Shown in pieces: positions 33,593 to 44,931 of a stretch of 64,000 nt of DNA. The notes under the pieces are model-generated. The model worked only from the letters and a program-made list of their open reading frames with translations. It had not been told where the DNA came from and did not search any database. Location: contig CP085834.1 of assembly GCA_020809705.1 (NCBI GenBank), forward strand, positions 1,922,001 through 1,986,000, written 5' to 3'. Made by a program: the position numbers and the translations under genes. This DNA comes from Calonectria ilicicola (Eukaryota; Ascomycota; Sordariomycetes; Hypocreales; Nectriaceae). Position 1 is the stretch's first letter; every line of letters starts with the position of its first letter.

Positions 33593-34735
33593 GATAAATT
33601 TTGTGTGCCTGGTCGCAGCTAACAAATAATCAAGAACCTCGTTCAAGGCCGGGCGATGTGTTGCAGCGATAATTGGGCATGCAGAAAACGATGGATAAGC
33701 GGTGTTCTGTTCATACAATGTGCTGTGGGGAGCCCGTTCTAGATAAATGTGCGGTCCTTGCTTTAGTATTTGATTTCACTACTAGAATAAATTGAAGGGC
33801 CTGTCTACCTAATTCATAGAGTTGCATATTGATTGCGTTAGTGTGTAGGCCAACGGTTGAATTTTCATCACAAACATGGTTGTCGAGAACCCGATTGGCC
33901 GCGCCATCAAGGTGATGTATGCGATTTCCGACAATACGAGCGTTCAAACATTTGTTTTTCCCCGTTTCTGGAAATTTGTATGTGATGACAAAATTCAGTC
34001 ACAAAGGCTATCGGACCTATTGTTTGTCACATTTGAATCAGCAGGACTTACCAAACCAATACGAAAGATCTGTCGCAAAGAAACCCCAATCGCTTCTCCA
34101 CGTAAAACTGTCGTCTATATTCCCCATTCCTGGCAATAACAATCGGAGTGATCCCTAGCCTAGGTCGAGCTGCCTCTCCTAGGGGATATCCAGCCAAAAC
34201 ACATATTCCCCATTCCACTTAGTTGCATCTGTCACCGTTGTGGCTTTGGAGCTCCCTCTTGTCGAGACCACGATTTACCAAAATGCACCATTACAGAAAT
34301 ACACGAGCCGTCTGACTAAATTAAAATTATTAATCCCTCGCCGCGTCATGAATGTGAAAGCCATACACTGTGATGAAGGTAAATTAAAAAAATAAAAAAG
34401 AAAAATCAGTCGTTTATATTAATTAACCACCTTGCTAAACATGGCTCATCTAAAATATCTTGACATAATATAGTATCTAATAGTAAACTACATTCATCGC
34501 AAAAAAGAAAAAGGAGGAGAGAGAACAGCTACGCATCCATCCCCTTGGAAATGACAATTTCATTGACATGATTCCATGCTAGCCATACGGCTCATAAAAT
34601 AGGGCCTGTCAAAATTTGGCTAAATTCCGGTGGGTTTGCTAATTTTGATTGTTTATTTCATCTTTGTGTGTTGTTAATTTAAACTATACTCTTGGCCGTA
34701 CAAGGGAAATGCCATATTCGAGCCGCGGATTTGGT
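33593..34735. other. Intergenic with a repeat insertion
   Basis: 1.1 kb, AT-rich at 34300-34700. It contains the second copy of the dispersed repeat with flanking direct repeats; otherwise no gene seen. Confidence 0.5.
34130..34201 (-). repeat. 72 bp dispersed repeat, copy B, flanked by 14 bp direct repeats
   Basis: Inverse of copy A at 10354-10424. It is bordered exactly by ATATTCCCCATTCC at 34116-34129 and 34202-34215. The exact flanks look like a duplicated target site. Confidence 0.7.
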
Positions 34736-36082
34736 TCATATTTGGTATAATATGGTGTCGATTGGCTTGACATAAGCCGGCTGATCGAAAATATTGCAGT
34801 TAGCCCAGCTTAATTCCGGCTCTCCTTTCATTGCCGTGCTTTGGTAATCCCTTGAACTGCTTTTATGGGTTTCATTCGGTGATACCGAGTTTTGCTGCGA
34901 AGGGCTTTTTAGGACAATTGTGAAACCTTCCGCTGCGGTACCCTTTACTTCAACTTCCAGATAATGAAGAAAAGATTCAAATAGGCCTCGAAGTATTTCA
35001 TTACCCAAGTCATCAGCCCCTTTGGTATTTACTTTCATATTAGCGATGATCTCCAAGTCCTTATTTTCCCAGAATTTGCGCAACCATGCAACCATGTTTT
35101 CCATATAATGTCCCATAAAGCATGATCTGGGTTTGACTCGGTCTGGGAACAAAACGTCCCAAAACTTAAACCATTTATCTTCCCTTGTCTTGGCTTGATA
35201 AAGGGTGTTGAGATCGGCAAACTTCTTCTTAGTTACAATCCTTACTCGGCAGTGGGGGCAACTTTCGCTCTGATCCACTTCTGGATTACATATTTGCAAT
35301 TCAAGAATAGGGAGAGCCTTAGAGCACTGAGGGCAAGATGGCTCATTGCCGACACTCATGTGTTTCCTTTGGATATGTTGCTTAACATCCTTGATTCGAC
35401 GGAGTTCGTATTTTGAGCACCCATGGTATAATTGAGGATCCAGTTTGTGGAATGGACAAGCTAGTAAATCCGAGTCAAGTCCATCAGAAACCTTGGAGAG
35501 CTCTGGCGAGGATGCCTTGTCTTGCTTATACCAGTCTCCATTATCGTGCATCGCGGCATCAGGAAGCCATGGTCGAAAGGTAGTTTGGTCTGTCTCATCG
35601 GAGAGGATGGTCGATGGAGATTCTTTGAAAGTGCCGTCTGAAAAAGCACCCGGTGAATGCTGAGCTGTTTCAAGACTGGTCAGAAACTGTTGGATGATGA
35701 TGGTGATACCTTGGGGTTGACGAACCCGAGAGTTTAGCCAAGTACAGAAGTTCATATAGGTTGGGGATGCCAGAATCAGGCACTGGAGAATATTTTAAGT
35801 ATGTACCATATCGTGGGGCTTGGATGACATCGCACCTTGATCCATACATACATCCGTAGAGGTCGTCTGTCCCATATCCGATTGGATTGGAGACGTGCAT
35901 GACTCAGATTGAGGCTCGTTATAAGGGTCTACCAAGCAATGTTTTTTCGGAAAATTGTTGGCCATACCGCCATCAAGGTAGGTTAGGAACTGTTTTCTAA
36001 ATCCAGATTGAGTGCTTTCAATAGCAGGTTTCCGGATGCCTCTTGATCGCTGAGTGCTGCGGATGTATTTCCGAGTCGACAT
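34736..36082 (-). CDS. Fungal C2H2-like zinc-finger protein with WDxLFP domain
   Basis: Best model complement(join(34736..35675,35746..35782,35836..36082)), 407 residues; an alternative donor at 35709 would give 419. The centre has ACPFHKLDPQLYHGC, then RIKDVKQHIQRKH, then CPQCSKALPILE and a second CPHC. Together these form the degenerate C2H2-type block common in Pezizomycotina proteins of unknown role. Downstream is FKFWDVLFPDR. The same block and WDxLFP segment occur in the HET-linked gene at 38769-41120, so the two are related. The C-terminus is Ser-rich. Nucleic-acid binding is possible but unproven. The 5' exon structure is uncertain. Confidence 0.65.
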
Positions 36083-36621
36083 TTTCCCGGTTCTCGTTTA
36101 GTGTGTTTTGGTTCCGGTCAAAAATGAAAAATGTTGCGAGGATACAAGATGTGAAAAGCAGTAAATAGCTGGACTGCATGCAGCACGCGTTGGCCCGACG
36201 GGCATCTTATCTGGCCACAAGTGTGGACACAAGTGTGGATGTAACCTGATCAGCCAAAAGGTGGGGCAGCGTGGCTGAGTCCGCCCGCAGCTGTGTACAC
36301 AAACGTGGACAGAGAAGACTCTACACAGCTGCGTACACAACTACGACTATTATTCGCCTCACATTATTTTCACATGCCGCCGGAGGATTTTAATTCGACA
36401 TTCAATAGAATGCCTAGTCACGTCACTATGGGTCATGTCATTTGGCGGCCTCGCACATCGTGCCTCAGTCTATGGTCGGTCGCCCGTCTGCATTATCTAC
36501 CTAGCTAGGAAAAATATGGGTATGTCTTGATATAACGACGCTTTTGGAGAAGAAAAGAATTCCCGATGCCAAACAAGTAAAAGAACTGGTCACGTCGACC
36601 ATCGGCGCAGGACACTTAATA
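36083..36621. promoter_or_regulatory. Promoter of the C2H2-like gene with repeated short dyads
   Basis: Contains CCACAAGTGTGG (36215-36226), ACACAAGTGTGGAT just after it, and a 16 bp near-repeat CAGCTG(T/C)GTACACAA at 36288 and 36326. No gene seen. Confidence 0.5.
36215..36341. repeat. Cluster of CCACA/TGTGG dyads and CAGCTGYGTACACAA repeats
   Basis: Four related elements in 127 bp upstream of the gene ending at 36082. Similar dyads recur at 37163-37238 upstream of the next gene. Confidence 0.55.
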
Positions 36622-36984
36622 TTACATCAATTGGCTCTCTGTTGTGTTCCTCGGCAGGTCCTTGGCCCCCGCTAAACAACCAGACAGTTCATACGCCTTC
36701 ATAATATTCAATATGGCATTTTCTACTTCAGCGATGTGATTCCGTGGATAATAGGGCTGGAATAGTCGATCCTGCGCTGCAAGATGTCTGTCCTTGCGCC
36801 ACCGTTCGATGCGCTCCTCCCGCAGCTGCAAGGCTTTTTCCTGATTTCGACGGCGACTTTGAGAAATGTCAGCAAATGCATCAAGCAACCGAATTTATAT
36901 GTAGCATTGGGCTAAATGTGGTGTGGGTCAGGCACTGTACCTTGAGCTGCTGCTAATTTCTGAGAATGAATCCCAACTGGTCAT
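36622..36984 (-). CDS. Small basic hypothetical protein, two exons
   Basis: Model complement(join(36622..36856,36941..36984)), 92 residues, one 84 bp intron (GTACAG ... TGCTGAC ... AAAG). The ATG at 36982-36984 gives MTSWDSFSEISSSS, then a highly charged helix SRRRNQEKALQLREERIERWRKDR, and a second part ending in GAKDLPRNTTESQLM. The charged stretch resembles a bZIP basic region in composition, but no leucine zipper follows and the length is too short. I do not recognise a family. The phase-correct splice supports a real gene. Confidence 0.5.
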
Positions 36985-38768
36985 GACCGTTTCGCTTCAC
37001 AGTCTGTCTGTTTTGAATGATTTTGACAACACAAATTCAATCGAGCTGAATGAATTGGAAAAAAAAAGTATGCATTGCATGGCCTAAACACAGTCGTGTT
37101 CGACGCGCCAGGTCTTTAAATCCTTTTGACTATGTGTACACAATGGTGGAGAAGTGGGCCCGACCACACACATGCGTGGTTTGAGGCCGGATCCAACACG
37201 GATGTGGTGATTTACCTCCCTCGTCCACAACCGTGGATCTAAATAATTTACCAATGCCTCTATAGAGGCGAACTTATAATGAACTCAAATATCTTGCCTG
37301 GCTATTTGTCTTCCGTTTTACCGTTCTGGTTCCACTTTATCCTCGCGATAAATTCCTGATGACTCCATCAATTTTGGCAAATTGCCTGGTACATACAAAA
37401 TTTGTGTCAGATTTGTGTACACAATTGAGTAAACCATCATAAAAACGCGCTTGTGCTGTGCGTGCCCCTCTATTTATTTTTGACGACGTGCCACCATTTT
37501 CGACCCGCCAAAACTCCGTATTCTCCATCTTCCTGCTGACTTAAGAGTCATGTACGATGGAAAATAGGGATAAAATATATTTTGCATGCACAAACAAGCG
37601 CAAAAGCTCTAAAAACACTAACCGAAAAATTGCCTGAATGTTTAGCACAAAGTGCACGAGCCAGCATTTCGTCCACATTGTAAGCTTGACATCTGACAAT
37701 TGTCATCGTGAGGCTGTGGTGAAGACCTGGAGACCAAGTTGCCAGAAGAACAGGTTGGCACCCTTATGACTCGACACAACGTATGATAAAAAGCGTGATA
37801 CTGACCAGGAATAGCGTCAGCTGTCGGGCAAATTATGCATTAGACTTGAGGACACGAGGGTTAGGACGTCAGATGTCGTACGCAGGGTGAAAATCGATAT
37901 AGCAACACAGCAACACATCAGTCACTGTACTTTGCACCTTTGTGCAACTAATGCAATCACATAAGCCCACCCAACTACCGCCAGATGACCGAATGGGACC
38001 CGTAAACAGTTGCGACACGTCTTGCGCAAATAGAAACAGCCTAATGATAGTGACGAGCCCAAGCCGAGGTTTACAGGGCCCATGTATCAAGTTTTATGAG
38101 GGTTCACACTGGTCGTGTCTCTTATTCCATCCACTCATTGGAGATGTTTTTGAACACATTAGCACAAGCTACATGCTAAACACTTGTTATACACATGGTT
38201 AGGAAGGTTTTTTCTTGCTGTTACAATGATAAATAAAACACAGGGAGCTCAGAGCGACCGGAAGGTCCTTTCAGTCTCTGCAATAAAGATTTATAAACTT
38301 ATTTTCCACATACCCTAAGCTGCTGCCTTGAGACTCGAGCAGACATAGCATCAAAGCCCTGATTGAGTAAGTTAAATTTAAATAGCTTCTACATATTTGG
38401 GTTTCCCAGTGTTTATGAATAGCGCATGGAATTCTTAACAGGCAGAGAAGCAAGACACAGGTATTCCAAATTTGTAACAACGATAATAACGAGTTTATGT
38501 AACATTAACAATATGGAATAAAGGGGAGAGGGAAAGAATATGGATGTCGCCTCATGCAAGTCAAAGTGAATAGAATCTGTGCTTTAATAATGCCCTTGGA
38601 CCTGACAAAATTGGTTGCAATAACTTGTTTGATTGAGAATTGCAAATAAAGCATTGTAATGGCCTTCATTAGCTTTGATTTTTCTAACAATATTAATTAA
38701 TTGTTTGATTAAAATGCCTGTCGTATACTAACATGGTTAAAAATATAATTTTCATCGAGGGTCTAGTA
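36985..38768. other. Intergenic, no supported gene
   Basis: 1.8 kb. The first 260 bp hold dyads such as TCCACAACCGTGGAT (37223-37237) and an ACCAC...GTGGT pair at 37163-37180. The rest is AT-rich and anonymous. Confidence 0.5.
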
Positions 38769-41120
38769 TTACGCAATGATTGCATCGATCATTTGTACCA
38801 ACACCGAAGCACAGATAACATCAGCGTTGGTCTTTTCTGTAACCAATTCTTGAATTTCCCTGTCCTTGATAAAATCGGCTACTATTTCAGGTCCGTTCTC
38901 TGACCAGAAGTCCTTGAGACGGCATACGGTATAATCAACTTTTCCTGAAAGATATGGCTGTCTTGGCTGCTTTTTCTTGGGGAATAATATATCCCAAATT
39001 TCATACCATTGCACCTCTTTGGTATGAAGAGGGGATAGATCATGGGATATTCGCTCAATCTGGCTGTATAATGCGCCGTGAACATTAGGCACTACACCAC
39101 GACTGCAAGTTCGCCGTATGATATGTGTATCTCGTTCTATGCCCTTCCCAAATAGAGCACCGCATATCGGGCAATAGTATGGTTGACGGTGTGCCGAGCG
39201 GATGTGGATTATAACATCCCTGATAGACAACAAATTGGCCATTTTCAGGCAGGATCTGTGTCTCACTGGATTCTGCAAGTAGAATGGACAAGCAAAAAAG
39301 GCCACATGGTATGAGCGAGTCTGGATTATTGCCGTATCTTCGTCTTCTGAGTCAGTGGTGTAATCTATAGACAACTGCTCAACAGGCAGTTCACACTTTC
39401 GTCATTTCTGCAGTTGGTCTGATATTTCTTCGTCTCTCGCTCTTTTACCAAGCGTCTGGGTCTCAGTTACCCAAGCGGAAAATGTCTCTAGCCCAAGCGT
39501 CTTCAACGGAGCAATGAACTTGGCAAAATTATCCTCATGGGATATTGTGGGAATTTCAGCTTCCAGTGCGTCCTTCTCAAATTGCTCACTGCTGTTTGAA
39601 ATGGTGTCTGACTCACACGAACTGTACTCCGATCCTTCCTCGTCCTCATCCGACATATAATTTTCATCATCGTATTCATAATCATAATCGGAGCGGTTAT
39701 CACTAGAATGATCAAGAATCTTCTGATTATCTGGCGCAGCTTTGGGTTGCGCTGCGTTGAAGTAGGTGAAGCCTGTTGTGGACTTTTGGTTGCAATTTAT
39801 ATATCTTGCGAAGTCATTATTCCGGTCCCGCAGAACCTCCGGGTTTGGTTTGGTATATCCAGCAAAACACTGCCCCATTCTTGAACTGGGTGGAAGGCTG
39901 CGGAAGGAACCTGCTGGGTGGTGGCCCACATCTCCTACATTACACGGATGAGGAGGAGAGAATCCCATAGGATAGTTCGCTCGATCAGGTTTCAGGCGCA
40001 GGAGGTTTAGTGGTGTGCTGATGTGTTGCAGCATATTTTGCTGAAGCCCATTATCAAGACAAATATCCCTTCGAGGACCTCCAGGCGCACGATACATATC
40101 GAGAGTGTGATGTGGCATATACCGCATAAATCGCCCATTTTGCTCTTTAAAGATGACACCAAGCCCTTGAATTCCATATTGATTTTGATTTGGCCACATG
40201 GATAGGATAATGCCTTCACCCTGTTTGTAGGTAGTAAAGGTATCATTAATGCAAAGACCCGCATTAGTTATACGCATCCGTTCCTTAATTCGAAGTGGCA
40301 TTTTGCATGAATAACTCATGAATGAAAACTCAGAAGGACACGTTGCAAAGACTCCTCGGTACTGCTGGTGATTGTTGCTTTGCCAGGCAAGCAGAGTGCC
40401 GTCATCTGTACTCTTCGCAATCTCGTGTTGGAGTCTTAAGAACGCCATTTGACCTTCGCCATAACAAACCAAAAGGCTCACTCCGAATATGCCTATTAGG
40501 GAATATGCCATATCTTCAATAGCTGTTGGGATCGAATGAGCAGCCCAGGACATCTTGTATCCGATTGAGAAATCACCCAAACATTGCGGGTCAGTTAGGA
40601 CACTCTTGTCAATTCCGGTAATAGCCGAGAGTGGTGACAGCAGTGACTCCTTGGTGCCAATCATCACCCATTTTCTATTATAGAATTCTATTCGACCAGA
40701 AAAAATGAGTTCGTGTAGTGTCCATGCGCGACGCATCCATCTGCAAGCCTTCAACACCGATTCCCAGCCGCTTGGAGGCTCTTCATCGATGTCCAGATCA
40801 TGCAGATAAACTAGACACACGGCGCTGTTTTTAAATATTTTAGAACTTGAATTGATTGATTCATTCAGCTCTGCGCTGATTGAACGATCAATACAGCTGT
40901 TCGTGGCCCACAGCCACTTGATCCCATAAGAGTGCGTCTTTAGACAAGCCGATTTCAATTTCGCTAAGCCTGGCAGGAGTGAAATGTCGCGTTTTGGGCA
41001 TAGTAGATCAAAAGTAGCATCCTCAGGTTCCCAAATATGAGACAAAATTGCATATTGAGAAGTCATCTGCCGGCTCTCACAAGACTGCACTTGAAGGGTT
41101 GAAGTATTGATGCACCGCAT
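38769..41120 (-). CDS. HET-domain protein with C-terminal C2H2-like / WDxLFP domain
   Basis: The HET half runs from the ATG at 41118-41120: MRCINTSTL, then YAILSHIW, a second block around LWATNSCID near residue 85, and IEDMAYSLIGIFGV, giving HET-family order. A long variable region ends in an acidic stretch (about residues 490-540). A TGA at 39402-39404 ends this frame, yet the same frame stays open beyond it and encodes ACPFYL..., IRDVIIHIRSAH, YYCPICG and YEIWDILFP, the domain of the 34.7 kb gene. A possible 84 bp intron (39365-39448, GTAAAA...TCTATAG) removes the TGA and keeps the frame: join(38769..39364,39449..41120), 755 residues. Likely in non-self recognition; the zinc-finger part is unexplained. 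Alternatives: two genes, or stop readthrough. Confidence 0.7.
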
Positions 41121-41597
41121 TTTGTATTCTTGAAAGTGCCTTATTGCAACTCGATTTGGTTTGAATATAAAAAGAATTCGTGATTTAAAAGGTATTTAGA
41201 CAGAGAAAGAGAGAAAGATTATCCCATTTATACAACATTGGTTGTAGTTCGCCAGCACAATTGTGCGACTTATGCGCGACTTTATGCGCTGACAACAACG
41301 TGAGGCGTGCCTAACTGGTTGAACATGCATAATAAAAATACAACCATTAGAATCCTGAAGCATTCACTAGATCTTGTTGAAAAGATGTTTTATTTGATCC
41401 TTCGATACAATGTGCAATGACTAGAGTGAAATTTGCCGGCCACAGCGCCTTGAGAGTAATTACACCTGACGTACTTGGATAAACCAGTCTTAAATGATAG
41501 GAACTTTAGCTTTTGACAATACCCTCATAAAATATTCAAGTACAAATTATACTTCTACCCCTTTTCACTGAGCCTTAACTACCTTCACTATATGTTT

Positions 41598-41630
41598 CTG
41601 CCCGAACGCTGCCCGAACGCTGCCCGAACC
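41598..41630. repeat. 11 bp tandem repeat, three units
   Basis: CTGCCCGAACG repeated three times, the last with one change (final C). Confidence 0.85.
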
Positions 41631-41715
41631 TCTTGTTCATTGGTCAATGGCAATAGCTGCGTGCATTAATGAGTGGGCTGGGAAAAGTATAATCCTGCTG
41701 AACCTCAATAGCATC

Positions 41716-41741
41716 AGTTCGGCAGTTTAGTTCGGCAGTTT
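41716..41741. repeat. 13 bp tandem repeat, two units
   Basis: AGTTCGGCAGTTT twice, perfect. Its core GTTCGGCAG is close to the inverse of the CTGCCCGAAC unit 90 bp away. Confidence 0.85.
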
Positions 41742-43042
41742 ACCCCGTGGAAAGCCTGTTCTTGTTCAACCGATCTACGAGAAAAATCAGGCTGCTGACT
41801 GAGGGTTTGTCAACACAACAGTGTACGGAGCGCATTGCATCACATTAATGATACCAGCAAGCCCGTAATGGCTTTGAATTCGTGGAGAAAATGTTTCCCA
41901 TTGAGAGATTGTGTTGACTTGATGACAGATAGCATGTTGCTTTATGTGTGTGTCTTTGTCGTGGCGGCGAGACATTGGTCCACCAGTCAGGTCATTCATG
42001 CAAGGGCACCCATTCAAGCGATCACGTTTTTGGGGGTGAGCATGATTATGGATAATGTTTTTGGCATTCTCACCTGATTTAAATGCAAGCCTTTTCAATT
42101 GCACGAATGTGCAATCCTCCCTCAATAGTTACTCGCTCTGGCCTGTCTTTGGGGATACAAAGTTTTATCCTGTCCTTTGTCATCCATACATCAAAAGATT
42201 ATTGCACGAAAGTTCGGTATACAGATTCTATCAATTTAATCCTTTGCTTTCATCTATATTTAACACTTCATACCGATGATGGTTCGGGTAGTGGGTGATA
42301 GATGTGGGGAGATCTCGGAGCAACACAAATCTAGAGCACACGGCAGGCTCACATCTCGGCATTTTATGGTAAGCAAAATTCTGGAACTATGGAGTAGGAA
42401 GAAAACACACACTATAAAGATTGCGATCATCTGGTTTGAAATGGCGACGTGTTCTCAATGCGGCAGGTGTTTGAGTCGCTTCTGCTTTGGGCCTAGAGGC
42501 GATGCCTTATGAGAACTCCTGAGAGGCGCATTTCTATGTATAACCTCGTATCGCTTCCAAGAGGCTGAAAGAAAGGCCATTCAAAGTACTGGAAATGATA
42601 ATCTCTCTGGAAAATTTTCAAGTTGTTGGCAGTTGTAAGTCCCACCGTTTGACTCAGATGTGTCCTCTATCCACACCGCCTCCGTTGTTTCCAGGACAAG
42701 AAAAAAATCCAAAGCCTGCGCTTATTGTGTCGTGAATCAAGCGTTTTAATGACTGTTTCTGTTTCCCATTTAACCATTTCAACAATATTCACCGAGCTTG
42801 GAATAGTCGCTCACTGGAAATTTTCACATCTCGCCTCCAGGCGAAATCCGGCGGACTGGAGTCGAACAGGAATGCCGATCCGAAAGTGGCATGGCGCGGA
42901 TGCATGAAGCCTAACTGCCTTCTCCGCCTTATTACATGCTTCCATGCGACCGAGACTCTAACCCTGCTTGCCCCGCTAGACACCGTCATTGAACCCAGCA
43001 TCCAGGGCGTCGCATCCCCACAGAAAGGTAGAGCAAAGTAGC

Positions 43043-44931
43043 ATGGACAGCTCACAAGCTGAAAAGGCTTGCAGGGCCTGCCAGGCCAATAAGAGACCAT
43101 GCGACAAGCTCCTCCCTGGTTGCGGCCTTTGCCATCATGTCGGTCGGGTCTGCGATTACGATGATGGCCCCGAGACGCCGCCAAGCCTGTCTGATTTTAC
43201 AGCCATGCAGGCCCGGATAAACGACCTGGAAAGCCGATTGATTTCCGAGTACTCGGATGCCGACACTGAGTTTGACATGTGGTCACCAATCCCATCTGTC
43301 AACACGAACACCAACTCGGTAGCGATCACCAATCCTACCCCTGTTTCCTCCACTTTTTGTGCGAGGATCAATGTTCCAACTCCCAGTAACCGATTCCCAT
43401 CATCTCTCTTTCTTGATATCGACTGCTTTAAACTTGTTGGTCATGAGTTGCCGTTGCCTCACATCACCGCCCCCAATGTAGGTCACTTTAGTTCCTCTGT
43501 ATCTTCACCCTCACTATGACTGCAAATGTTGATTTTGACTGGGCTCTAGGGTGTCTTGGCGTTACTCACTCAAGAAAGCATGGTAGTGAACACTTGTGAC
43601 CAATTCTTCAACACTATTTATCAATGGATGCCCTTCATCTCGAAGAAGACTCTAGACTTGAGAATACCCCCAGAGCAATGGGACTCTGATCAAGCTATGC
43701 TTTTTCTTGCCATGAGGCTCTCTGTTTGCAACGTTGAAGAAGTACAGAACGGGTCGCTATATCGCCTCGCCAAACTGTTCCTTTCTACCCTCGAAACCGG
43801 TGGTCTCATGTCACTGCATGGGCTCCAAGCCTCCATTCTTGTTGCTCTCTACGAGTACAGCCATGCCATCTACCCAGCAGCATGGATGAGTATAGGAATC
43901 TGTGCACGGTATGTTCAACTTTTGGGACTCTCTTGCTCAGCTGGCAACTCGAACTTCTTGAGGGATTCTGTATGTTAAAACTATCTTACCTAATTGGCTC
44001 ATGTAATTCAGCCGTCTAATTCTAACTTGACCCTATAGACCACATGGATCGAAGTTGAAGAGAGGAGAAGGACGTGGTGGGCTGCCTTCATTCTTGATAG
44101 ACTTGTTGCCACAGGAAACAAACGCCCGTGTGCTCTGATGTTGCCTTCTATTGAAGATAGACTGCCCGTTGACGATCATGCATGGGTTAGTGACGCGGGA
44201 CAGACCGCCTTTTCAACAACGGGTAGCTAATGTGTCTTTAGAATACAGGTGAGATGGCTTCCAGCGTCTATCATCATATTTCTACAGATTACCGCATACA
44301 TCAGTCGGGTTTTGCCCGCGTTTGCCAAGCTGCTCTATATCTTGATCACGCGTTGGAACTCGCACGTAACCAAGCTCTGATGGAGAATGATGGTCTGAGA
44401 CGTACCAGGGCTCTAACCGATGAGCTTATCAGCTTTTGTACGATCCTAGAAAGTCAAGCCACTCCATCGCCTGAACCAAATAGCTATATCGCTATTCTTG
44501 CATCGGAATGCATTGCCCGCTCGGCGCTGTTCATCGGGCTTGATTTGTTGACTTACCCAGAAAAGATGGACCCTAGCCTGGGCCATGGTCTAGATGGTGA
44601 ATCCAAAGATCTCGAAGAGGTCATGATGCAAGAGTATGCCAAGAAGGTGATCCGAAGCATAAGCTCACAAATCACCGACTTGGCATGGGACTTGGGAACT
44701 CAACTTGAAATGCATGAAGAAAAGCTCGACTACTTGAGCTGCGTTTCTCCCTTTATCATGGACTCGATTTATTGTGCCACGGTCGCATTTTACTGGCTAG
44801 CTGGTGAAAGCGGAGAGGTAGCTCTTCGTTATAAAGTGGTATGCTTGGAGACTTGCCTAGAAGCCCTTGGTCTGAGATGGGGGTTGGGACAAGAGTATAA
44901 GAAACTCATCGAAGCTTATAAGGTGGTTTGA
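43043..44931 (+). CDS. Zn2Cys6 transcription factor
   Basis: Model join(43043..43477,43550..43969,44039..44185,44242..44931), 563 residues, introns 56-72 bp. Zinc cluster: Cys10, 13, 20, 27, 30 and 37 (ACRACQANKRPCDKLLPGC...) with ideal spacing. A short coiled coil (MQARINDLESRL) follows, then the regulatory domain: FFNTIYQWMPFISKKTL, ARYVQLLGLSC, VEERRRTWWAAFILDRLVATGNKRP, and LPVDDHAW/NTGE across intron 3. The domain layout resembles regulators near secondary-metabolite or transporter genes. The next gene downstream, same strand, is a VBA-like transporter, a plausible target. The ATG at 43043 is chosen because the upstream in-frame extension lacks an ATG. Confidence 0.88.

Larger units (their letters stand above)
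41121..43042. other. Intergenic with short tandem repeats
   Basis: 1.9 kb between divergent genes. It contains an 11 bp triplicate and a 13 bp duplicate (see repeats). No gene supported. Confidence 0.55.
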
